Below are positions 8,425 to 15,168 of a stretch of DNA of 37,753 nucleotides, piece by piece. Numbering within the stretch: the first letter of the stretch is position 1; every line of letters starts with the position of its first letter. Origin of the DNA: an uncultured Collinsella sp. (GTDB lineage: Bacteria; Actinomycetota; Coriobacteriia; Coriobacteriales; Coriobacteriaceae); NCBI GenBank assembly GCA_900752015.1, contig CAADTZ010000053.1, positions 1-37,753 of the forward strand, read 5' to 3'. The position numbers and the translations under genes are program-made. The notes under the pieces are model-generated. The model saw only the letters and a program-made list of their open reading frames with translations. It was not told where the DNA came from and did no database searches.

Positions 8425-9645
8425 ATGGTTGATACAGATTTTGCTTGGCGGCTTACGCAAGGACTCGTGCGGATCGACAGCTCAGACCCGGGTGCGTATG
8501 AGGACGAGATTGAGCGCTATATCAAAGCGTTGGTTGAGGAACGGTTGGCGCAGCTGAGCCATCCGGTGCTCCATGCCGTGCAGGTTGAGGAGCTCGAGGT
8601 GCTGCCCGGGCGCCGCAACCTTATGGTCACCGTGCCGGGACTGAGCGACGAGCCACGGCTCGTCTATATCTGCCATATGGATACCGTTACGCTGGGCGAT
8701 GGCTGGGACGCGGACATTCCGCCGCTCGGAGCGATCGTGCGCAACGATAAACTCTATGGCCGCGGTGCCTGCGATATGAAGGGTGGCCTGGCCTGCGCCA
8801 TTGCCGCATTGGTCCATACGCTCGAGCGCGTGACGGCAGAAGGCGAGCTGCCCCGCCGCGGCTTCTCACTCATTTGCTCGGTCGACGAGGAGGACTTTAT
8901 GCGCGGCTCAGAGGCCGCGATCGATGCCGGCTGGGTCGGCTCGCGTGAATGGGTGCTGGACACCGAGCCCACCGACGGACAGATCCAGGTGGCGCACAAG
9001 GGGCGTACGTGGTTCGAGATTGAAATGGCTGGCGTGACGGCGCATGCGAGCCAGCCCTGGAAGGGCGCGGATGCCGTCGCCGCCATGGCCGAGGCCGTGT
9101 GTTCGCTCCGTCGCGCGTTTGTGGCGCTGCCCGCGCACGATGAGCTGGGGCCTTCGACCATCACGTTTGGCCAAATCGAGGGCGGATATCGCCCCTATGT
9201 CGTGCCAGACCATGCCAAGGTCTGGGTCGACATGCGCCTGACCCCGCCGACCGATACGGCCGCCGCGACGCGCATGGTAGGGCAGGCCATCGCCGTCGCC
9301 GAAGCCGCCGTTCCCGGTTGCCATGGCAGCTACACCGTGACGGGCGACCGCCCCGCCATCGAGCGCGACCCGAACTCTCCCCTTCTAGCAGCGCTCAAGC
9401 GTGCCGCCGATGACGTGACGGACGCGGACACGACCGTCGGCTTCTTTACCGGCTACACCGACACCGCCGTCATTGCCGGCAAGACAGACAACCGCAATTG
9501 CATGAGCTACGGTCCCGGGTCGCTTGCGCTCGCGCACAAGCCCAACGAATATGTGCCCCACGCCGATATCGTTCGTTGTCAGCAGGTGCTAATCGCGCTC
9601 GCCGATAACGTGCTCTGGGACGAGAGCTGCCAAGTTGGGGCATAA
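8425..9645 (+). CDS. M20 family metallopeptidase/amidohydrolase (ArgE/DapE/ACY1 type)
   Basis: A 406-residue zinc hydrolase. I choose ATG 8425 over an upstream in-frame start, because the serA terminator lies in the extension and GAGGT precedes 8425. M20 landmarks are in order: CHMDTV with His84 and Asp86, GRGACDMKGG with metal-bridging Asp117, DEED with general base Glu155 and Glu156, DTEPTD near 179-184, and the C-terminal LAHKPNE histidine. Members remove N-acyl groups or cleave dipeptides (acetylornithine, succinyl-diaminopimelate, carnosine-like substrates). Neighbouring serine genes do not settle the substrate. It is followed 39 bases later by the DUF1015-like gene on the same strand. 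Cytosolic. Confidence 0.85.
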   Translation: MVDTDFAWRLTQGLVRIDSSDPGAYEDEIERYIKALVEERLAQLSHPVLHAVQVEELEVLPGRRNLMVTVPGLSDEPRLVYICHMDTVTLGDGWDADIPPLGAIVRNDKLYGRGACDMKGGLACAIAALVHTLERVTAEGELPRRGFSLICSVDEEDFMRGSEAAIDAGWVGSREWVLDTEPTDGQIQVAHKGRTWFEIEMAGVTAHASQPWKGADAVAAMAEAVCSLRRAFVALPAHDELGPSTITFGQIEGGYRPYVVPDHAKVWVDMRLTPPTDTAAATRMVGQAIAVAEAAVPGCHGSYTVTGDRPAIERDPNSPLLAALKRAADDVTDADTTVGFFTGYTDTAVIAGKTDNRNCMSYGPGSLALAHKPNEYVPHADIVRCQQVLIALADNVLWDESCQVGA

Positions 9646-9684
9646 TAAGCCGCGAACAAACCGATTCGTGCGTTAGGACCGCCC

Positions 9685-10374
9685 ATGAAAGCACTTCCGT
9701 TTCCCTGCATCCGCCCGACTCAGGACCGCGTGCTCGAGGCGCTGCCTGCAATGGGCAGCATCCTGAGCGGCAACGATGCTCTGCGCGGAGCCATTGCCGA
9801 TGGTCTGATGCTCAAGGACCCGGGTGCGGCGTATTACGTGTACGAATGCTCGGGCGAGCCGGGACGTGTGACGGGTGTCGTGGCGATCTGCCCGGTTAAC
9901 GTGCTGACGGGTAGCGACGAGGCTGCCGCCGAGAGCGTCGACGCACTCGCCGCCGCGCGCGCGATCACCGAGCTCAAGGTGCAGCCCCGTCCCGTAACAC
10001 TTGCCTACGAAGCCTCGCCCGTCATGAATATCATCCTCGGCGCCGCAAAAGAGGGCGCTTCACTCTATGCCGTCACCGACCCCGCCGGCATTACGCACCG
10101 CGTGTGGGAGGTCAAGCGCGAGGACGCCGTCGGCGCCATCCGTGCCATGCTCGACCAGGCGCCGGAGCCGGCACTGGCCGACGACCCCGCCTACGCTGCC
10201 GCGCTGGTCGGGGCATCACAGCTCCTGGCCGACGATGCCCGTGCCGCCGGCACCTACACGGGCAAAGAGCCGTTCAACTTTACCGTAGCTGTGCTCTTCC
10301 CCGCCGCGCAGGTCAGCGGCGGCGCGCCGCAGGTCCCGATGGGCCTGCTCACCCACCAGATCGCGCGGTTCTAG
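9685..10374 (+). CDS. Shortened, divergent DUF1015-like protein
   Basis: A 229-residue protein starting at ATG 9685; the upstream TTAGGACC is only a weak ribosome site. I recognise patchy similarity, from memory, to DUF1015 proteins (about 410 residues), which in many clostridia sit next to serC-serA. The patches are an opening PFPCIRP, AAYYVYECSG near 48-57, a VTLAYEAS segment near 108, GITHRVWEV near 138, and YTGKEPFNFTVAVLFP near 190-205. The hallmark DGHHR region just before YTGKEPFNF is replaced by AALVGASQLLADD, and the C-terminal half of the family is missing. It may be a degenerate or repurposed paralogue. Function of DUF1015 is unknown. The assignment needs a profile search. Confidence 0.5.
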   Translation: MKALPFPCIRPTQDRVLEALPAMGSILSGNDALRGAIADGLMLKDPGAAYYVYECSGEPGRVTGVVAICPVNVLTGSDEAAAESVDALAAARAITELKVQPRPVTLAYEASPVMNIILGAAKEGASLYAVTDPAGITHRVWEVKREDAVGAIRAMLDQAPEPALADDPAYAAALVGASQLLADDARAAGTYTGKEPFNFTVAVLFPAAQVSGGAPQVPMGLLTHQIARF

Positions 10375-10419
10375 CGAGACCAGACCGCCCGGCACAAAAA
10401 TCGGCAGCCCAACAAACAG

Positions 10420-10460
10420 GGGGCGGAGATGCAGCAGGTACATGCATCTCCGCCCCTTTT
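10420..10460 (+). terminator. Terminator between convergent genes
   Basis: A perfect 14-bp stem (GGGGCGGAGATGCA at 10420-10433 with 10443-10456) with a 9-base loop is followed by TTTT. It ends the rightward M20/DUF1015-like transcript. The left flank gives only a weak T-run on the other strand. Confidence 0.9.
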
Positions 10461-10503
10461 GCGTCGAGAAGTTATGCCGACGACCCGTGCCGCCGCGCTC
10501 GCG

Positions 10504-11139
10504 TTATCCGCGCTGCGGACCCGCAGTAGCCACGAGCGGTTCAAGCCCCAGCTCGCGCGCGTAGTCTTCCTGCGTAAAGACTTCGACCAGTTCAAACGTA
10601 TCGGCCGCATCGTCAAACGCAAAATGCAGCACTGAGCAGTTGCCCGGCACGCGTTCGCGCTCGTCGGCCGCCGCGCCCCGCACGTGGTCCAAAAACTCCT
10701 TGATAGCCGAACCGTGGCTCACCGCGAGCACGCACTCGTGGTCCGGACGTCGCATAAGATCGGTTATCGTCGCCGCCATGCGCTCGCGCACCTGCATCTG
10801 GCCCTCGCCGCCAAACTGACGATAGAAATCTCGCCACGGGCGCTCGGGCATAAGCATCACGCGCTCGGCCTCAAAGTCGCCAAAGAACCACTCACGCAGA
10901 CCGTCCAGGCGCTCGTACGCCAAGCCCGGCCACAGGTTGGCGATAGTCTGCTCGGTGCGATGAAGTGTGGAGGTGTAGGCATGATCGGGTTCAATGCCGC
11001 GCGCACGCAAGAACATGCCGGCACGCGCCGCCTGGTCGCATCCCAGCTGCGTGAGCGGCGAGTCACTCCAACCCTGAATAATGCGCTTAAGGTTGAATAT
11101 TGTCTGCCCATGACGAACCAGATACAGGTCTTTATTCAT
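10504..11139 (-). CDS. Histidine phosphatase family protein (phosphoglycerate mutase-like), copy 1
   Basis: A 211-residue protein; start ATG 11139 is favoured over an upstream in-frame GTG because AAAGGACCCCT precedes it. LVRHGQT near residue 9 holds the phospho-accepting histidine, REWFFGDFEAE the acid-base glutamate region, and AVSHGSAIKEFL the second catalytic histidine. The family covers cofactor-dependent phosphoglycerate mutases and many phosphatases, including known histidine-type phosphoserine phosphatases. The larger insertion of true mutases is absent, so a phosphatase is more likely. It lies 17 bases after the stop of a paralogue (copy 2), with which it is probably co-transcribed, and faces the serine genes. 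Confidence 0.85.
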   Translation of the reverse strand: MNKDLYLVRHGQTIFNLKRIIQGWSDSPLTQLGCDQAARAGMFLRARGIEPDHAYTSTLHRTEQTIANLWPGLAYERLDGLREWFFGDFEAERVMLMPERPWRDFYRQFGGEGQMQVRERMAATITDLMRRPDHECVLAVSHGSAIKEFLDHVRGAAADERERVPGNCSVLHFAFDDAADTFELVEVFTQEDYARELGLEPLVATAGPQRG

Positions 11140-11156
11140 AGGGGTCCTTTCGTTCG

Positions 11157-11699
11157 TTACCAATCAAGGAGCGAAAACGCACCGTCGCAATAGCCAAAAT
11201 GAAGCACGGCACCGTTGTCGGGTAGCTCTCCCCTGCCAGTCACATACTCAAGAAACTCCTGGCAGGAAGAGCCGTGGGAGACTGCCAGCACACAGTCGTG
11301 CTGCGGCCTGGCCATGATGTGGGACAGCGCCGCGACCATGCGCGACTGGAGCTCGCCTTCAGACTCGCCACCAAAGGCCACCGGATAATCACCCCAGGGC
11401 TGCGGCGGCATCTCGCGATTTGATGTACCCTCCAGCGAGCCCAAATGCCACTCGCGCAGGTCATCGACCAGCTCTATCGAGCGGCCCTCACCAGCAATTA
11501 GCTCAGCCGTACGCCGCGCCCGGCCCAACGGGGAGGAATACACACGGTCAAAGGCCACGCCGCGCGCCGCAAACGCCGCACGCGCCATCAGCGCCTGCTC
11601 GCGCCCGCGCGCCGTAAGCGGCGAATCGTGCCCGCCCTGCAAAATGTTCTGCACATTGAGCTCAGTCTGCCCATGCCGCACCAAATACAAATCTGCCAC
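11157..11699 (-). CDS. Histidine phosphatase family protein, copy 2
   Basis: A 180-residue paralogue of the gene just downstream. It opens with LYLVRHGQTELNVQNILQG, has REWHLGSLEG in the middle and AVSHGSSCQEFLEY near residue 140, giving both catalytic histidines. The start is GTG 11699 with a purine-rich AGGGGAGGG upstream; a second GTG lies a few bases earlier. It is 30 residues shorter than copy 1 at the C-terminus. Tandem duplication followed by divergence is the simplest origin. Substrate unknown; phosphoserine is one possibility given serC and serA nearby, which is inference. Confidence 0.85.
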   Translation of the reverse strand: MADLYLVRHGQTELNVQNILQGGHDSPLTARGREQALMARAAFAARGVAFDRVYSSPLGRARRTAELIAGEGRSIELVDDLREWHLGSLEGTSNREMPPQPWGDYPVAFGGESEGELQSRMVAALSHIMARPQHDCVLAVSHGSSCQEFLEYVTGRGELPDNGAVLHFGYCDGAFSLLDW

Positions 11700-11714
11700 A
11701 CACCCTCCCCTCGT

Positions 11715-11749
11715 ACCACCACAAAGGGGACAGGCACCTTTGTGGTGGT
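11715..11749. repeat. 35-bp palindrome of the GGACAGGCACC family, copy 1
   Basis: ACCACCACAAAGG (11715-11727) pairs perfectly with 11737-11749 around the loop GGACAGGCA. The same 35 bases occur in the opposite orientation at 24353-24387 with a single difference. The core GGGGACAGGCACC is one I remember as widespread in bacterial genomes as REP-like palindromes; that recollection is not checked. It lies between the nitroreductase stop and the copy 2 phosphatase start. Confidence 0.85.
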
Positions 11750-11781
11750 TTACCGCCGGATCACACCGCGGTGACGCTCAA

Positions 11782-12453
11782 CTACAGCAGCACGTCGGCA
11801 AGCGGACGCTTGGGTACGTGGTGCACCCGCGCCTCGTCGCGCCAATAATTGATGGAGCCGTCGGGGTTGGAATCGATCGCATCGATCACCTGCGTCTCGG
11901 CCGGAACGCCAAGCGCCATGATCAGCTTGAGCTCATACTTGTCGTTATCGAGCCCCATGGCATCGATCGCGTGGGGCGTAAAGGCCTTGAACATGCAGGC
12001 TGCCACCTCGGGCGTGGCGCTGCGGGCGGCGAGCATCATCGTCTGCGCGGCAATGCCCGTGTCGACCTCGGTAATGGGAGCGGCGGGCTTGCCCGGAACG
12101 GCGCGCTCGGCAAGAATCGCGATGTAGCCGGTCGGGCGCTCACCCTCGGCAGGACCCGGCCAGTCCTTAAGCGCGCCGGCCCATGCAAGCTCGTCAAACA
12201 CGCGAGCGCAGTCCTCTGCACCGCTTACCACATGAAAACGCAGACGCTGAGCATTGGCGCCGCAGGGAGCCAGGTGCGCCAGTTCCGCCAGCTCGAGCAA
12301 AAACTCGCGCGGCACGCGCATGGACTCGTCAAAACGGCGGCACGTACGGGCACGACGGACCAGCGCATCAAACGCTTCCAAGCCGAGCTTTTCGCAACCC
12401 TGCTTTGCCATCGACTCCGCGCTCGACGGCGCCGCGGGAACTGTTTCGTTCAT
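11782..12453 (-). CDS. Nitroreductase family protein
   Basis: A 223-residue FMN-dependent oxidoreductase. I choose ATG 12453, which is preceded by GGGGG; a TTG four codons upstream is less likely. RRARTCRRFDES near residues 32-43 is the FMN-phosphate binding arginine motif, and LAPCGANAQRLRFHVV near 62-77 is the second flavin contact region. ITEVDTGIAAQTMMLAA in the middle and ALGVPAE near the end match the family. Such enzymes reduce nitro-compounds, quinones or flavins with NAD(P)H; the physiological substrate here is unknown. A putative IdeR/DtxR-type iron box lies 29-47 bases upstream of the start codon, suggesting iron-linked control. Confidence 0.88.
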   Translation of the reverse strand: MNETVPAAPSSAESMAKQGCEKLGLEAFDALVRRARTCRRFDESMRVPREFLLELAELAHLAPCGANAQRLRFHVVSGAEDCARVFDELAWAGALKDWPGPAEGERPTGYIAILAERAVPGKPAAPITEVDTGIAAQTMMLAARSATPEVAACMFKAFTPHAIDAMGLDNDKYELKLIMALGVPAETQVIDAIDSNPDGSINYWRDEARVHHVPKRPLADVLL

Positions 12454-12481
12454 AGGGACCCCCAATTTCGCGCAATTGTTC

Positions 12482-12500
12482 TTAGGAGAATCTAACCTAA
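12482..12500. promoter_or_regulatory. Candidate DtxR/IdeR iron box
   Basis: TTAGGAGAATCTAACCTAA matches 15 of 19 positions of the classical actinobacterial iron box (TTAGGTTAGSCTAACCTAA, recalled consensus) and keeps both TTAGG/CCTAA arms. It lies in the divergent region between the nitroreductase and HdeD-like genes, nearer the nitroreductase. A DtxR-family gene is present at 21079-21468. Confidence 0.5.
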
Positions 12501-12717
12501 AACCTAGGCAATTACATACAGCGGCGTAATGTTCTACAATTGTTGATTAATCCTCACTGGAGCGGGAACAAAAGTAACAATTCGGGAATGTGGGGCGGCA
12601 ATTCGTCCTTCCCGCCCCATGCATCGGCGCCCTTGGGCGATACTTGTTGCAGCACTTTTGGCGTACGCCGCACGGAGAGCAATGAACGCGACGTGCACCG
12701 CACGGAAAGGAGACATT

Positions 12718-13320
12718 ATGGGCATCTTTAAGAATGATGACCAAAAATCGAGCCAGTTTGGATTTGACGAGAAAAGCATGGCAGGCAAGGCCGTCAAGGC
12801 CGTGCGCTGGATTTACGCCATCACGGGCGTCTTGGCGCTCGTCGCCGGCATCGCACTGCTGTTTGCGCCTGCCAAGTCCCTCGTCTTCCTAACGACCGTC
12901 TTGGGCTTCTACTTTGTGATCACGGCCGCGATCAGGCTGTTTACCGCTGTTTTCGAGCCACTGCTGCCCACCGGCTGGCGCGTGACGAGCATCATCTCCA
13001 ACCTACTCATTATCTTGGGCGGCGTCATAATCCTGCGCAACCAGGCCTTCTCGACCGCGACGCTCACCACGATGGTGGTTATCGTGGCCGGCTTTGGCTG
13101 GATCGTCGAAGGTGTCATGTCCATTCTGGAGTCCGAGCTTTCGTCCAACCGTGCCCTCGCCATCCTGAGCGGCGCGCTCTCCATCATCGCCGGCATGTTC
13201 GTGTTTATCTATCCGCTGTGGTCGGCCAAGATGCTCGTCATCTTTAGCGGCGCCGCACTGCTGGTGTTTGGCGTAACGCTGATTGTTCGCGCTATTCAAT
13301 TTGGCAAACTGGTGCACTAG
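12718..13320 (+). CDS. HdeD/DUF308 family membrane protein
   Basis: A 200-residue protein starting at ATG 12718 after GGAAAGGAG, 5 bases away. After about 30 hydrophilic residues there are six hydrophobic helices in three pairs, with small-residue patterns such as YAITGVLALVAGIALLFAP and GALSIIAGMFVFIYPLWSA. These paired repeats are characteristic of DUF308/HdeD proteins, one member of which helps acid resistance in E. coli. Its role here is not known. The UPF0178 gene begins at the base after the stop codon, so the two are translated from one message. The function call stops at family level. Confidence 0.85.
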   Translation: MGIFKNDDQKSSQFGFDEKSMAGKAVKAVRWIYAITGVLALVAGIALLFAPAKSLVFLTTVLGFYFVITAAIRLFTAVFEPLLPTGWRVTSIISNLLIILGGVIILRNQAFSTATLTTMVVIVAGFGWIVEGVMSILESELSSNRALAILSGALSIIAGMFVFIYPLWSAKMLVIFSGAALLVFGVTLIVRAIQFGKLVH

Positions 13321-13803
13321 ATGCCGCGAACGCTCTTTATTGATGCAGACGCCTGCCCGGTCACGCGCGAGTCGATTGACTGCGCGCGGCGGGCGGGCGT
13401 TGCCGTCGTTATCGCCGGCAACAGCACACAGAACCTGGAACGCCACATTCGCCGCAACGATCCGCGCGACGTCGAGCATGCGCGACGCGGATTTTGGGTC
13501 ACGACGCTCGATGTGAGCGTGGGCGCCGACAGCGCCGACTTTGCCATTGTCGAACGCCTGCAGGCGGGCGACGTAGTCGTGACGCAGGACATTGGCTTGG
13601 CGAGCATGGTGCTCGGGCGCGATGCCGCCGCCATCGGCGTGCGCGGGCGCGTCTACGATAAGGCGACCATCGACATGCAACTGTTTATTCGCCACGAGGA
13701 AAAGAAGGTGCGCCGCGCCGGCGGTCGCACTCGCGGTCCGGCGGCATTTACCAGCGAAGACCGGGCCCGCTTTAAGCGCAACCTCACCGAGCTGCTGCGC
13801 TAA
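13321..13803 (+). CDS. UPF0178/DUF188 family protein (YaiI/YqxD type)
   Basis: A 160-residue protein. FIDADACPVT at 6-15, VTQDIGLASMVLGRDAAAIGVRGRVYD near 89-115 and the GGRTRGPAAFTSEDRARF tail near 138-155 are the recognised family blocks. The conserved aspartates give it a PIN-like, metal-binding look, and a nuclease role has been suggested for the family but is unproven. It abuts the HdeD-like stop codon directly (TAG then ATG), implying translational coupling. A strong terminator follows. Length is typical. Confidence 0.93.
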   Translation: MPRTLFIDADACPVTRESIDCARRAGVAVVIAGNSTQNLERHIRRNDPRDVEHARRGFWVTTLDVSVGADSADFAIVERLQAGDVVVTQDIGLASMVLGRDAAAIGVRGRVYDKATIDMQLFIRHEEKKVRRAGGRTRGPAAFTSEDRARFKRNLTELLR

Positions 13804-13805
13804 CC

Positions 13806-13845
13806 AAGGTAGATTTTCGGGACATGCCCGGAAATCTACCTTTTT
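13806..13845 (+). terminator. Terminator after the UPF0178 gene
   Basis: GGTAGATTTTCGGG (13808-13821) pairs with 13827-13840 with one G-T wobble, around loop ACATG, and is followed by TTTTTG. A diverged relative of the same palindrome is found 70 bases further on at 13878-13908. Confidence 0.9.
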
Positions 13846-13877
13846 GTTTTGGCAGCGGAAATGCCCTGGTCACAGGG

Positions 13878-13908
13878 GTAGATCGTAAGACATGTCCCAA
13901 TAATCTAC
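13878..13908 (-). repeat. Diverged second copy of the GTAGAT/ATCTAC palindrome
   Basis: GTAGAT at 13878-13883 and ATCTAC at 13903-13908 frame a GACATGTCCC core like the GACATGCCC core of the terminator at 13806. It touches the stop codon of the metal exporter and may act as its terminator, though the stem is only six base pairs. Confidence 0.5.
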
Positions 13909-14997
13909 TTAAAGGCCAACGGCGGAGAGGATGAGGCCCCAGCCGGCACCGATGACGTACATCATGATCAGGAACAGAACGTTTTCGCGGGCGCTGCGGT
14001 TGGTGCGGAACAGCACCAGGTAGCCCACACCGGCAGAGATGAGCGTGCCGGCGAGCATCGGGGCCAGCTGCAGCGCGCCTTCCAGGTACAGTTGCGTGAT
14101 GACGACGCTGGCCGAGCAGTTGGGGATCAGGCCGACAAGCGCCGAACCCAGGACGGCGAGCGTCTCGTTGCCACGCAGGAACTGCTCGATCGTGGACTCG
14201 CCGAAGGTCTCGAGCACGGCGACCAGAATCAGCGTCACCAGAAAAATGAATACCGATACCTGCACGGTGTGCGAGATGGCGCTGCGAATAATCGACAGGA
14301 GGGGCGCGCTCTCGTGAGAGTGGGAGTGACCGTGGCCATCATGGTGTTCATGCTCGCCCCCATGACCGTGATCGTGTCCATGTCCGTGTTCGTACTCGTC
14401 CTCGTCTTCATCGCAACCGCAATGGTCGCGCTCGCACAGCTCATGGATGTGATCGGCGCTCACGCCCGCCTCGGCCACCTCGTCGATGATGTCACCGCCA
14501 GTGTGGTCGTCGTGCGCGCAGTTCACATGAGCCGGATTAGCAGCGGTCCCCAGCACGGTACGGCGAATCGCCGCATGTGCGCGAGCGTTACGACGCAGGC
14601 CGCGAATGGCGGCGTCCACGATAAAGCCCGTGACCAGCGCGATCAGTGCCTTCGAAGCCAAAAGCATCGCCATGGTCTGCACGGGCACCTGCTCGGCGAG
14701 CAACAGCGGCAGCATCTCATCGGAGGTCGAGAGAAACACCGCCACCAGGGTACCCAGCGTCGCGACGCGACCGGCGTACAGCGTGGCCGCCATTGCCGAA
14801 AAGCCGCACTGCGGCACCATGCCCAGCAACGAGCCAACCACGGGGCCCGCAGCGCCAGCGCGCTTGATGGCGCCGTTAACGCGGTCGCCCGCAACATGCT
14901 CGAGCGTCTCGAGCGCAAGGTACGTCACCAACAAAAACGGCACCAGCGAGAGCGTGTCTTTGCCGGCATCGAGCAGAATATCTATCAGTAAATCCAT
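13909..14997 (-). CDS. Putative heavy-metal/manganese exporter of the ArsP_2 (10-TM) family, His-rich loop
   Basis: A 362-residue membrane protein starting at ATG 14997 with GAAAGG upstream. GSLLGMVPQCGFSAMAATLY near 55-74 and LGTLVAVFLSTSDEMLPLLL near 81-100 are the family core; the second half repeats the pattern (ALVGLIPNCSASVVITQLYL). Between the halves, residues 183-229 are rich in His, Asp and Glu (HGHGHDHGHGGEHEHHDG), a likely metal-binding cytoplasmic loop. The family is annotated variously as arsenic efflux or manganese transport. The promoter shares a 14/15 box with the DtxR-family gene at 21079, which favours a divalent metal such as manganese or iron. The substrate is inferred, not shown. 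Confidence 0.78.
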   Translation of the reverse strand: MDLLIDILLDAGKDTLSLVPFLLVTYLALETLEHVAGDRVNGAIKRAGAAGPVVGSLLGMVPQCGFSAMAATLYAGRVATLGTLVAVFLSTSDEMLPLLLAEQVPVQTMAMLLASKALIALVTGFIVDAAIRGLRRNARAHAAIRRTVLGTAANPAHVNCAHDDHTGGDIIDEVAEAGVSADHIHELCERDHCGCDEDEDEYEHGHGHDHGHGGEHEHHDGHGHSHSHESAPLLSIIRSAISHTVQVSVFIFLVTLILVAVLETFGESTIEQFLRGNETLAVLGSALVGLIPNCSASVVITQLYLEGALQLAPMLAGTLISAGVGYLVLFRTNRSARENVLFLIMMYVIGAGWGLILSAVGL

Positions 14998-15049
14998 GAC
15001 GGATGGAACCTTTCGTGTCTTTCGGCAGCATTGTAAAAGTCCTAGCGGT

Positions 15050-15108
15050 CAACTAGGGTATTGTAGTTGTCCCGGGCGCGGTGCCAATAGTTGCCCATGG
15101 TAAACTAT
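15050..15108 (-). promoter_or_regulatory. Promoter and metal-regulator-type palindromes of the exporter gene
   Basis: Read leftward, TTGGCA (15087-15082) and TACAAT (15065-15060) are spaced 16 bases, a good sigma-70 promoter. An imperfect 22-bp palindrome (9 of 11 pairs, centre CCATGG) covers 15087-15108 next to the -35. A second palindrome, CAACTA-N8-TAGTTG, covers 15050-15069 over the -10. CAATAGTTGCCCATG at 15085-15099 matches 14 of 15 bases of the DtxR-gene upstream box at 21531-21545. Confidence 0.6.
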
Positions 15109-15168
15109 CATCTCGCCACAACTCAGTAACCCCGAGCCGCGCGACGCGGCCCGTCCAAGGAGCAGCCT

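Noticed and set aside
14300..14420. Low-complexity repeat in DNA around 14300-14420
   Set aside because: It is explained by the His/Asp/Glu-rich metal-binding loop encoded by the exporter gene.
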